Assembly: GCA_025529335.1 (NCBI GenBank)
Contig: JAMYHX010000027.1
Coordinates: forward strand, 109,646 to 173,645
Origin: Rhizopus sp. PT2906
Taxonomy: Eukaryota > Mucoromycota > Mucoromycetes > Mucorales > Rhizopodaceae
Direction: 5' to 3'
Length of the DNA stretch: 64,000 nucleotides
The notes beneath the pieces are model-generated. The model was given only the letters and a program-made list of their open reading frames with translations, did not search any database and was not told where the DNA came from. Shown in pieces: positions 35,501 through 47,294 of this stretch (its first letter is position 1; each line of letters starts with the position of its first letter). Position numbers and translations under genes: made by a program.

Positions 35501-38500
35501 ATGTCAAGCATATATGACATATCATACGAAATGAATGGACCATTACCATTTTACCATCCAAGACACTTGATACACTATATTATGTGGGGTAAGTATTGAT
35601 GATAGTTATCCAAGGTGTTATTAACATTTTGAAACTAGGTAAAATGGAGCTTGTTCATAACGTGTTGTTGACTCTGTATAACTTTCTGAACCAATTTATT
35701 GATGAGGAGGATAATGTTATCACTGAGCTTCCTCCCGTATCATTTTCCAGAATGCTAAAGTTACAAAATGTAATACACTAAACATGAATACAGCACTTGC
35801 CTAATACCTTCTACGTAGTTTAACTCGGCCAAGGAAAAATTAAAAGGATACGACAGCTTATTTGATGACAGTGATACAATTCAGGGGTACATTTCATGCA
35901 AAGATGTGAATGATGATTTTAACAAGAAATAATAATAGCAGCATAGATGAGGATGACGATGAAGAGATCCGAACTATGACAGCCAATGAAGCAAAGAATC
36001 TAGCTTACAGCTTAAAATCTAAAAATTTACCTGGCTTGACACAGAGCGATAAGTATCAGCTGATTGCAATGGTCAACGCTATTGTTGAGGTAAGAAGGGA
36101 CATAAGTATGTATTAAAAATCAGCATTAATCCTCGTATTATCAGATTTCGAGTCAAGGAGAGTCTATGGATGAAAACGGTGCTAGGTTCACTGCATTGAT
36201 AGAAAATCATTTTCATCTAAACAAACAGCTTCCTGAGGAACAACGGCAATACGAACTACAAGCAAGAGACTTTATCTGGGCATTACATAGTCAATCCCAA
36301 GACTCATTACTGGACAAGTGCCTTCAACTATGCGGTAAGAAGTATGTTTGGGAAGATGCTAGATCATTAGGAATCTTTTTATGGTTGGAAAAAATAGATA
36401 CTGTGGTAAGCTTTGTTATATTCAGCTTCTTTTCTTTGTTTTACTAAACATGACGTATATATAGAGAGAGCAAATGACAGCCATTGCACGTAACACGTAT
36501 CTATCAAATGAAGACTTTAGAGACCCGGTTGACTGTACTTTATTTTATTTTGCTCTTCGAAAAAAGAATCTGGTACAGAGCCTTTGGAGAACAGCAAGCT
36601 ATCACAGAGAACAGGCTGCTACACTTCGGTTTTTGGCAAATGATTTTAGCCAGCCTCGTTGGCAAACCGCTGCTTCTAAAAATGCGTTTGCTTTGTTGGG
36701 AAAACAAAGATTTCGTAAGTTGCAAAAACTCAAACCTTTTGATACAAGCTCAACCATGTTCTCTTTAATGTATAGGATACGCTGCTGCTTTCTTTTTGTT
36801 AGCGGATAAATTAAGGGATGCTGTAAATGTTATTTTAAAGAATATTAAGGATTATCAGCTTGCAATTGCTATCTGCAGAGTATATGAAGGTTTAAAAGCA
36901 TAGTTTACTATTATCATTTTATCGTCATTTACATATAAATCTATAGGTGATCATAGCCCTTTATTAAGGGAAATACTCGAAAACACAGTGATTCCATTAG
37001 CTATAAAGACGAATGATCGTTGGTTGCTTAGCATGGCCTATTGGCTATTTGATAAACAGAAAGAAGCAACACGCGCCATGATTGTCCCACTCAATCAATT
37101 TACTGATCAAAGCGTCGAGCATGAAGATTCTGCTGCTGTTGTGCATGACCCAAATTCATTCATACTATACAACTATTTGAAAAAGGGGCAGAACCAAGAC
37201 TTGAGTGTCCCTTATGATTTGGAATACAATTTCTCTTTACACGTAGCAAAAGCATACGAACGACTCGGATGTCCATTACTCGCGCTACATATTTTAACCA
37301 AATATCACATGTCGCCACCATCCTCCTCTTCTCAACCTGATGAAGCGAAGGACGAGGTTTCTCGTGCAGCAGATCTTTTCAGTAACGAAATCACAACAAA
37401 CGTACCTTCTCGTGCTGAAGATTTGTTTGCACAAGATGATTTATTCGCATCAAGTAATGCTAAACCAGCGTATGCAGCAAACTTATTTGATGATGATGAT
37501 GAATTAACTACTGCAAAGCCTTCAAGCAAGAGCTTGTTTGATGAAGAAGACAATGATCTATTTGCATCTACATCAACAAATAACAAACTGTTTAACAGTG
37601 ACCAAGACATATTTGCACAAGAGACCCAATCGCCAAGTGATGACCCTGAGCCTCTCATTGATGATGTAGAAGATGGGCTTTGTGCCTATAAAGCTATGCT
37701 TGTCATTCGTCTGTTACAGGTACGTATATGCTTAAAAAAGCGAGTCTGTTATATTAACAGACTATAGACATTTTTTCACGCTGCATCTGCAATTTACAAT
37801 GGCTACCAAGAGCCTGACAATATACATGAAATGAAATATCGGTCGCGATTCTTACAAAATAGAAATGCTATACTAGAACTTGGACAATCAGTCAAGATCC
37901 CACCCCACATTTCGTCTCGACTCTTGATGGAAAAAAGTATTGAAGCTGATGTATTCCCCTTATACCTCTATATCTTGAACGAAGGCGTACCTGAAAACTT
38001 TGATGTTCACCAATTTTTAAGAGCATTCAAGGTTGGATGTTTTGAAGTGAATGAAGTGGCTCTTATGCCTCAAGATCTTGATTATGCTACACTTGTGTTT
38101 GTCGAACATTGGACAGAGTATGTATCCATTTTGACATTACTTTGCTTATTTATTGAATGTCTTTTTTGCTAGGCATGTCATCAAGACCTTCTACATCTGG
38201 AGTCAACTTAGATCTCATTACTGCAATCCAGAGACTGCTACTTTAACTACAAAACAGATTGCTCTTACAACTTATATTAGCGCCATTCTTGTCACTCTAA
38301 AAGAAAGACAATATGAAAAGTGTTGGCGACTTTTATATCATTTAAAGCACTTTTTGGATTCTGTAGGAACAGAGACTAACAGTGAGACTGCTATCTCAAC
38401 CTGCTTCAGTCAGTTGTTGAACAGCGATACAAAGATGGTAAATAACAAGACCAAGCATTTTTAAAACATGGTCGACTTAATATGATAATATAGATTGAGA

Positions 38501-41066
38501 TGGTGCCTGAAGACTTTGATAGCTTCTCTGATGGTAGCAGCATGTTTGGCTTTGATATGCTGGAAGAAGTGTATCGTCCGTTGATCGATTCTCAAGATAA
38601 TTCTGTAGCTGCTAACCTTCTGGAAGTTGCTTCTCTGAACTATGTATTATCATCAGTGGAGCACGCAATGCAATGTCAAGGAAGGCATCATAATCTTGGA
38701 GGTATTGTGTGTTTGAAGACTATTATTAACCCATTGAGTTCTAACAGATATGTATTATAGAGCTGTTGTCAGATTTCACATGGACAACCATATTGGACCC
38801 AATTGCTTATAGAGCTCATTGTTTAAAGAATACAATTACTGAACAACTAGAAGGCAACTTGAATAAGCGTAAGTCGATCATTATCTTACTTTTGAGAAAA
38901 GTAATGTAATACATCATGTAGACAACGTACTGAAACAGTTCAAGACACTGCGTCAAAGGAAGTACTGGCATTCTATCAAGAGTCTTAGTTCTCCCGACAG
39001 ACTCTTGCCGTTTATTAATTCTCTTGCAAGTATTCAAACAAGACCTATTTCACTATTGCTCATTTCTTTTTCGTTAGCCTACTTCTGTCAATATATTATC
39101 AGATGATCAACATTTGCAATTCTGTCATGTATATCATTCTCCAAGCACTGCCTACGCCTTCAGCATTGATTCTGTAAGAATTTATAACAGCTAAACATTA
39201 GGATCTAATACTTGCTTCAGTCTACAGGAAACACTTTGGCGATATGCTTAAAATCAGAAATACAAGAAATTGATCTTTTAAAAGCTCCACATACAGGCAT
39301 TGTAAGTTTAGTTTTATCAAACATAATTTTTAAACATTGACTATCCCCTTTTCCCAAAGCAATCCCTTTTGAAGGCTAGATCAGTTTCATCATCTGGATT
39401 AGCACACGAACAACATTCGGATAGTTATCCAGACACAGAAGAGGATTATGCTGAAGACTCATCCGACAATGAAACTGAAGTTGCTTCTAATATGGCAACA
39501 CCTAAATCCATCAGACGCAAGATATCTCGAACTTCTACAGCAGCAACACCTACTGCGATGTCTCCTGCAGGAAGCCGCCCACTAGAGGAGTACGCGCAAA
39601 AGGCGTCTCAAAACATTAACCTAGAGTACGTGTACGATTCTTTAAGAAAGTCGCTAGCAAAAGGAGAATCAAGTACAGCCAGAACATCCAATGCAGGAAG
39701 TCCCCTGTTGATGGATAATGCAGAAAGAGAAAGAATGGTGAGTGTTGCTAACGTCACTCTTTAGGTGACACTGATTGTTTGTATAGATCACTTTTAGAAG
39801 GAACGTGTCTGCCACTTGTGCTGAAGCACATCCACAGTACCCGTTCTGTAAGTATAAAAATAGGGTAATGAAGATCAGGCTTACCCATTGTCTCTTCAAG
39901 ATATAACAGGATGTGAGATAAATAATGGTAGTCCTGCTGCATTTTTATGGCAATTTGGTCAAGGGCGTGAAATTGCTAGCTATTATGGATGTCAAGGCAA
40001 GGTGACCAGGTAAATGGATGGTGAAAGCATAGAGAGACCATTTTTTACTCATGTCCAAATCAGAATTCATTTTGATCATTTTGGTCAAAAGTTCGGTGCA
40101 GGTGATACCTATGGGTCATTATGTCTGTGGCGTTTCGATGCTCACATACACTCAAACAAGCCTTACTATGTAAAAAAGAAAAAAAATGAACAAGAACCAT
40201 GTCTTACATCTTTATTCTCAATAGACTATTAATTGCCATTCTAAAGCAACCAGAGACTTTACGTTCATTAACTCAAGTAGTCTTATCGCCACAGCTGGAA
40301 CTTCCATAGCAATGAGCAGAAAGTAATGTGTGTTGTGTGTATCTTGCACTTGTTTAACATAAATTAATGAATAGACGAGATCATGTTTGTTTATGGGATA
40401 CCCTCTTGCCACCATCCAAAGCCATGATTTGCTGTGAGTATATGAAGGACAAAAAAAGAAAATACTAATATCCTTTGTTATTCAGCTTTACCTGGTCATG
40501 AATCAGGAGCATATGCTATTTCGTATGAACCAGAGAGCCAGCTACTCTTTTCCGGAGGTAAAAGAGGCGAAATAGGTAAGACAACGGTACTGAGATATGA
40601 GCTCTGTCTAATGTTGCCCCTTGTCTCAAAAAGTTGTTTCCGACCTTCGACAGCGTACAACGATGCATACATTTACAGCACATCAGTCACGCATTAGGTC
40701 AGTAGCCATTGACACAGAAAACAAGATGCTGATCACTGGTTCAGTCGATGGTGAACTAAAGGTAAAAAAAAAAGTTGCTATTCCTTTTTCATTATACAAT
40801 ATGAATAATGAATGATCATAATAGCTATGGGATGCTAGTACGTATAAGCTGCAACAGTCAATTGATGCACAACCGAGAAATCGGTTCCTTGCTCCATCAT
40901 TTAACCGAATTCCAGTAAGTCGAGTCTTAGTCTCTCTTGGCATCCATTCTAAACTCTTTTGTAGTTGAAAGCTTTTGGAGTAACACAAATACAAGTGCTC
41001 GGAAAAGACATTTACACGTCAGGACCCAACGGTATCACAAAATGCCAGTCAACATATAGAATGTAG
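32504..41066 (+). CDS. RAV1: Rav1/rabconnectin-3 (DmX-like) RAVE subunit, 36 exons, about 2211 aa
   Basis: Scaffold of the RAVE complex, which re-docks V1 onto Vo to assemble the V-ATPase at endosome/vacuole membranes. Manual splicing gives 36 exons, first 32504-32590, second 32642-32785, fifth 33257-33718, ninth 34407-35034, nineteenth 36947-37719, twenty-seventh 39360-39737, last 40965-41066; all phases close to 2212 codons. The N-terminal third is WD40 propellers (MFLEQICPGQVNPAFQAIH start, LWSYQEESWDLTW, TLWYKDD). The middle is the Rav1p C-domain: DLEYNFSLHVAKAYERLG, PLLALHILTKYH. The tail is a second set of WD repeats ending DIYTSGPNGITK as in DMXL proteins. An acidic insert with LF motifs covers about residues 1275-1385. 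One junction near 39025-39102 has two possible solutions: GC-AG or a later GT-AG acceptor. It converges with the TLDc gene 100 bp away. Confidence 0.92.
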
Positions 41067-41166
41067 CTTTATTGTACACAAGACAAATGCAATATGATAA
41101 ATGTGTGTTTTTTTATGATTAGGAAAGAGAAAAAAAAATATGCTTTTCTTTTAAATAATATATTTC

Positions 41167-42671
41167 TTAACTGACAAGTCCCCAGACTTCTAATTCCATG
41201 CATTGGAATTGAGGCTTTGATGCCAGGCATTCGTTATCAAAAGTAGGACAAGTGGTGCTGTACCCTTTTTCCAAATCGGAATTGAGCCATAAACCAAAAC
41301 GACCCTCACTAACGATACAAAAGAAGATGAGTACTAGATAAGAAAAAGAATAAAATAAAAACATACCCTCCACCGATAGCAATAAAGTCGGAATTGCATA
41401 AAATCATATAATCATTCTTTCCTGTCCAAGGAAACACTTTAATCTTGGGCGCTATATGATGCTGTTGCTGCTGATTCTGTTGATCTTCCTTATTACAGGG
41501 ATGAATATGGTCTGAAGTCAGCTTCCATAAAAAGCTATTTTATGAAATGTAAGATAAAGTTTAGATTTTTTTTTGTATATAAAGTTACCATTCCCCTGTT
41601 CCGTAATAAACATTATGTTGACATGCCAAAGTATGGCTCAAATAGGCGCCATAAACCTATTAAATAAATAAGCATGTGTGTGAGAAAAGTTTAAAATTCT
41701 CATGATATATTTACATGGTTTTCTGCATCCTTCATGATCAAGATACATGGACCATCATAGTCTCTTGTTAATGAATACAGGGTATATAGGCTCACGCCAT
41801 GCTGATCGAGACTGTAGAGTAATTTCCATGATGAAGCAACGCGGTATCTTCTTGGTATATAAGGACGGACCTGCAATGTTATGTGAATATAATGCATCAG
41901 TGATGTGTGGTCATAATAAATACAATTGTAACATTATTGAACTTGCCATTTCTGCAATATTTTCTGTCAAGACTGGTTCAGTATCCAGCTTACGATCTTG
42001 TAACATAATAGGGGGTAAATCAAAATCTGCGAAATAGGAAGACCTTGCAGAGCCAGCTGTGGCCAAGTTGGTCAAGACGTCTATGGCCGTAGTAGTGTTT
42101 TTGTTATTGTTTGCGCATACAAATATGAATGAAGTGCTTGCAGCGGAATTAAAAGATGATACAGAACTACTCATGGACGATACACTAATTAAGCTAGTAG
42201 ATAAAATAGAACTAGTTTCGTCCTCGTCCTTTTGTGTATCAATGCATTTAGTATGCTTTGGATGATCTGGTATAGCAAAAGAAATTGCAGTTTTTCTTTT
42301 TGGTAAATCATTCTCATGATCTGCTGTTGTTGTTGTTGTTGTTGGTGATGTTGGTGATGTAGATGATGAAGTTGTATGATAGGAAGAAGACAAGATGACA
42401 GAGCTTTTGGTAATTGATGTAGTTGAATGAGATTTGTGAGGTCGAGGTCTTACAGTGGAATGATCAGTTTTCTTTAATCCTAAATGATATAAATAAAACC
42501 ATAAATAGACATCAATTAGACATTAATACCTAGCAGTTTAGACACAAAACGTGTAAAAGGAGAAGGATGATGGTCATTATATGTGTTATTATGCTCATCT
42601 GTCATGGAGCGATGTAAAGGAACTGATTTATCTTTACTCAAAATACTACTTGCTGTACTATGTCTTTTCAT
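41167..42671 (-). CDS. TLDc-domain (Oxr1-like) protein, 6 exons, 402 aa
   Basis: TLDc proteins (Oxr1, NCOA7, mEAK7) bind the V-ATPase; yeast Oxr1 promotes release of V1. Exons: 42671-42530, 42479-41947, 41870-41715, 41656-41589, 41534-41367, 41308-41167, closing to 403 codons. The first half (about residues 1-205) is Ser/Thr-rich and probably disordered, with poly-Thr. The C-terminal half is the TLDc domain: RPYIPRRYRVASSWKLLYSL, then DYDGPCILIMKD, YGAYLSHTLA, GTGECFLWKL, FIAIGGGEGRFGLWL, and the end LEVWGLVS. Intron 2 has a GC donor (ATG followed by GCAAGT); no GT alternative keeps the conserved start of the domain. Stop codon 100 bp from that of the Rav1-like gene. Confidence 0.9.
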
Positions 42672-42898
42672 TTAAAGTTACAAAAGAAGAAGAAGAAGGA
42701 AAAAAGGAAAAAAAAAAGTGGGGAGCAAGACTATAAATATTTTTCTTCCCCTTATTTTTGTAAGATAATTTATGCATCAAATTGACACACATTTATTCGG
42801 TTATTATTTTGTTTAATTGACAAAAAGGCAAGAAAAAAAAAGAAATGAAATTCGCGTGGATTAAGATTATGTCATAAAACAAAATCATACGTTTAATT
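42672..42898. other. Short intergenic region between TLDc and DDAH genes
   Basis: Contains a GAA/A-rich run just upstream of the TLDc start and the 3' UTR of the DDAH-like gene. Confidence 0.4.
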
Positions 42899-43913
42899 TT
42901 ATACAAGAATAGAACAACACGTCAGAGCGCCATCTGCTTTAATCAGTTCACTCATGCACAATGCCTTCAATTCGACCTTTTTCTTTTCTTTCAATTCTTC
43001 CAGCAACACCTTTTCAGACTGGGGAAAACCTTGTTGATAAATAGCGAATTTCTCACGGGAGAAGCTAAGAATATTCGAAGGAACTTGTTCAGGGACCTTG
43101 ATAAAGCTATACCAGCCCTTCGTGTAGCTCTCGATCTCACCAGTAACCTCTAGTCCCGCCTTGTGATCGGTGACAAGTAACGTTTTGTTATCGAGCATGC
43201 TGACAATACACTTGAAGTGAAGTGAATCATAATTCAATAAACTATTGATTATATACACTGGACATTTATCCGAAAAGACCTATAGTGTTTCTATTGTTAT
43301 CACGCTTTTTTCTCATTTGATATTCACAGCTTTCTTTTACCTCTCTCAAAACCTCTGCACCACGTTGGTTCGTACGACGGGAAAGTCCAACAAAGAGATG
43401 TTCCCCAGTGTACAGTACATCACCTCCATCCAAAGTTGCTTCAGGATCAACTTCCCACATATGAATGATTTCTTTGATGACGGGTATCTAAATTTGACAA
43501 TTAATTTAAGACAAAGAAATAAGTTAGCTTTTCCTTTTTTCTTACATACCTTTTTTAATGCTTCTTCAATACCAGAGACTTCCTTTCTTCGTGAAACTGC
43601 TCCCAAATGATTTACGATAGCTCTGTCTTGAACAACAACAGCTGTATCTTCTACAAAGCAACAATCTATGTACAGCAATTAGCTATCAGGCCCATTTGAA
43701 TTTGTTTGTTTATCTACCTGGGTGTAAGGGGTCTGCAGGTACCTCGATAACATGGTCCACATGCTCCTTTAGTACCTTGACATATTCTTCATGTTGTTTC
43801 TTTGCTAATTCAACATTAATCGGACTGGATGTATTATCGACGGCAGTGACGCATTGATCAAAAGTATCAGGGATATCACGAACAATAGCATATGTCTCTC
43901 TAGTAACTACCAT
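42899..43913 (-). CDS. DDAH-like amidinohydrolase, 4 exons, 279 aa
   Basis: Dimethylarginine dimethylaminohydrolase family (penta-repeat fold), hydrolysing methylated arginines to citrulline, or a related guanidino-group enzyme. Exons 43913-43718, 43665-43550, 43487-43341 and 43279-42899, in phase to 280 codons. Family marks: CCFVEDTAVVV near residue 67; the ATLDGGDVLYTGEHLFVGLS block near 120-140 with RTNQRGAEVL; LHFKCIVSMLDN carrying the expected His; and the C-terminal SELIKADGALTCCSILV, where the catalytic Cys is in the TCCS motif. Length is the usual 255-285. Substrate cannot be told from sequence; an arginine-deiminase-like role is the main alternative. Confidence 0.9.
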
Positions 43914-44839
43914 TTTGTCTTATTCTGTCAGTTGCGCGCGTAAATTTTTAGTCAATCGTTTTCTTGCTTTGAATAGGCTTTGAAGCTTGAGTAAAGTATA
44001 GATGAATAATAAGCTTGAGATATAAAATACAATTGTATGAAGCTCCATCTTTCTTTTTCTTTGTCCCCCTTTTATATATCGCTGAATTTTTTAGTATTAA
44101 AAAAAAACGTGAGAAAAGGAAAAAGAAAAAGTCTATCAAATCGGAGATTCACACCATCCCTTCAATACACATACAGAGAGGCAACAACAGTGTCTTATTT
44201 CAAAGTCATAACTACAATATTTTTCTCTCAGAGTAAATAATATAGAAGCATGTATTCAGAATCAAATCTTATTCAGTAAATAAAACTTACCACCTCACAC
44301 AATAAAAAAAAGAAGGAAAAGTTTAAAATACTCCCACTGATAAGAGCATGACTCATGCTGACTTTTTCTTGATTTTGTCAGCAAGAGCAGAACGTTAAAA
44401 CGCAAAGTGGTATGCGTCTTTTGCCATAAATACATGGCTTTTCCTTTCAATTCGACTTTGTTTTACTTTCAAGAGGAAATGGCATTTCCCTACAATAGAT
44501 ACAACAGATATACTTTAGGCACACATACACACGCGTGATTTGGCGGGATTAAGCAACTGCGGGAAAGATTAGTAACTATGGTGGGAAACCTTTTAAGAAA
44601 GGTTATCATGCTGTGTGGGAGAGAGGCTGCTTATATCTCGAATGGTGCTACACTTCCTGTTTTCATAATGAACACAGCCCAAATATAATATGCATATCTA
44701 GACCTTTACCAGCTTAAGAATGAAATGAGTTATCATTTATGTAACAGTTTACTTGAAGCCAGAACGCTTGATATCGATCAAGTGAGCAAATGTACATAAA
44801 ATAAGCCATTCTCGAACACTCTTTGGGAACAACGGATCT
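43914..44839. other. Intergenic, no gene
   Basis: AT-rich; short frames at 43948-44240 on both strands are low-complexity Lys/Phe runs. Confidence 0.4.
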
Positions 44840-45070
44840 TTAACCAAAAGTGGCAGCTTGCCGACGAGGAGTCCCCGTCGTATTTTTTATAATAATTGTT
44901 GTCAACTGAAATCCTTTTTGGAAAGACGAAGGGCGCTTTCATGCCCTCTGAAGTCGATTTTGAATGTATGATCTAAAGGAAATGGTGTAAGCTAAAACAG
45001 TCCAAGCTTACAAAGAAGGGAGTTGTATTCCCTTCCCTTGCATCGGTCTGAAAAGCGGGTTTTGTTGCTC
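44840..45070. ncRNA. Candidate structured-RNA island
   Basis: A GC-richer patch inside a 3 kb AT-rich gap. It contains at least three hairpins. The one at 44862-44880 (CGACG/CGTCG with extra GG/CC pairing) is directly followed by T6. The second, AGGGC/GCCCT, lies near 44935-44960, enclosed by GAC/GTC. The third, GAAGGGA/TCCCTTC with a 7-base loop, lies near 45017-45038. None matches a known RNA that I can recall (not a tRNA, 5S or spliceosomal snRNA). Orientation and boundaries are unknown. Confidence 0.3.
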
Positions 45071-47053
45071 GAGTTGCATGACATGGTTAGTTGTAGCTTT
45101 TGTTTATTGAGATGAATGTGGTAACTTGTATTAAATAATAAACTCATTAATTGAACAATATTACTTGACATCTTTTTATTGTTCTTTAAACAATCAGGAT
45201 ATTTGACCGTATGCGATCATTCATGACTTTCAGGGACAGCGGTGGTTCATTTTCAATAGGTTGACAATTTGGATCAAAAGAGACGGTACCCATAACAACG
45301 CCAAGTTGAGCTATTTTAATCTCTAATCGACTGATGCAATAACAGAAGGAGTCTAATCGGATAAAACTGACCCCATAACAAAGCTGCATATATGATCTAT
45401 GTATCTAAAAGACAATATTTTCACCACATCTATAAAAGACATCCATTTGGACTAAGGGAGTCCGGCCAGCTTATCGTAACCTTTATGTTTTCGTACATGA
45501 ATAAGAAGTAATATAGTCTAAAAGCTACGTTTGAGCACATTCATGCACTGTTACTTTAACTAATCCTGTGTTGATTCACTTGCTGCAGGTGAAACACTTT
45601 TATTCAAGAACGTTTCTTAATATTGTTTATTCTTTTGGTATTTCTAAGAAATATACTGAGTGTCTCTTAGCGACATCATTTGAGCTTAACGACACCTGTT
45701 CGTAACATACAAAAACAGACTTATCTACAAAGTGACTTTGTTTTACCCCTTTCCCTTTTTTCCCCCCTCCCCCCTTTTTTTTGAAATGAGGGGCCGAAAG
45801 TTAGAAAATGAATTTCTATTTTTCTTCTTCTTGGAGACAGGAAAGAAAGGAAGACACAATAATAGCAATACAGCGAATAAGAAAAATATAAAAAGTTTAT
45901 TTGAATACAGAGCATCCTAAGAATAAACTGATAGATAATTTCTTGAAAAAGTTGCTGCAGGGAAGTCTATTGGGATGAACAGTAATCTATATGTCCTTTA
46001 TCTCTCCCCCTTCTGTCTATTTTTTCTCTAGACTTTTTTAGTGTGTAATTTATAACCTATTTAAGCACAAGAATGTTAGTTAAACCAACTTTGGAACGAT
46101 TATAGAAGAGAATGCTAAAGGTTGTTCAAAATATCTTTTACAAAGTCAATTGATAAAACAATAAAACAGACATACGAATTATGTCAATGGTCTCTTGTTT
46201 AGCCAAAAACAATGATCCCCCCCCTTTCATCTCTTTTCTATTGGGCTTTTTTCAAGAATTCTTATTATCCTTTTCTGTCGACAGATGAACTTGATTGTTT
46301 GTAGAAAAAAAAAAAAAAAAAAAGAAAGGCTCAAAGGTGGATTTTTTGAAGATAGCATGTAAGGAAAAGGGACTATGAATATTTTCCTTGTTAAATGAAT
46401 GTTATAGCTAGAATAACAAGATAGGATAGATTAGACAAGGCCTCTCAAGGGATCACCTTGTAGCTTTCAAGGGAGGAGAGTATGAAGAACTAAAACCTTG
46501 CATAAAGCCCTATTTTAGTTTAACTCTAAATGAGAATATGTGGAAAGGAAATAGGACGTCAGCTGAGATTAACTTGTTTATTTGATGTGTAATATATAAA
46601 CAAAACCTGAAAGAGATGTTTAGACAAAGTAGAGAGAATATCATTACTGAATCATTATTAGTTTAATATAAAAGAGATATACCGGGTATTTGGAATTAGC
46701 ATATAAGAAAAAGAGGGGGAAAGAATGAAGTAAATAATGTAACTAATGTTTATCTACATTTACATAAATATAGAATCAACATATTCATTAGAAAATGATG
46801 GGTGAATACTAAGTATGAATTAACATTGTTCTATAGATAACTGAACAAAAGTATTCGTTATCTCTTACGCGCTGCACATGCACAGAGACAATGAATAATG
46901 ACAATAAGTAACAATAGTGACGCGAAATGGTTCTATTCTGTCAATGAGACGCATGCATGAACTATGTATTTATATGTCTGTGAGTTTATTGAATGGACAA
47001 AAGGTATGTATATGCGTGTAAGGGTACAAGGGACAAAAGGATATTGGTGTACA
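45071..47053. other. Gene desert
   Basis: Strongly AT-rich with poly-T/poly-C at 45745-45782 and a poly-A at 46303-46323. The minus frame 45186-45389 is unsupported. I see nothing functional. Confidence 0.45.
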
Positions 47054-47294
47054 TTAAAGCTGAAGATTGATTATAGTATGTGTAGGTTGAGAATGAGTAC
47101 TGTCTTCATCTGAGCTAGCAGACCATTGAGAAGGATGTACACCGTTACGAGGACAAGTGCTCTAAAGATAAAAAGAAGTTATTATTGTCTTCTTTGTATA
47201 CGTATATGTGTGTGTGCCTTACAGCATGATTTGGCATCCATTCACCACATAATTCGCAGGTAGCAGGTAAAGTGTAAATTGGAATAGGTTGCAT
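47054..47294 (-). CDS. Small Zn-knuckle-like protein, 59 aa
   Basis: Two exons, 47294-47223 and 47161-47054, joined by a GTAAGG...TTTAG intron in phase 0. The joined protein has a CELCGEW start of a C-x2-C-x6-H-x3-C array that is completed across the intron (NHA then STCP), followed by a polar Ser/Asp/His tail. A short four-ligand array like this would bind one zinc and could recognise nucleic acid or ubiquitin; that is inference. An upstream exon is possible because an acceptor-like TTTAAG lies just before the ATG. Confidence 0.5.

Noticed and set aside
39020..39105. Third GC-AG intron, in the Rav1-like gene
   Set aside because: A GT-AG alternative (donor at 39030, acceptor TTATCAG at 39101) also keeps the frame, so a GC donor is not required.
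4780..44794. 14-base identity (AGTGAGCAAATGTA) between 4780-4793 (-) and 44781-44794 (+)
   Set aside because: A match of this length is expected several times by chance in a 64 kb AT-rich window; flanks do not align.
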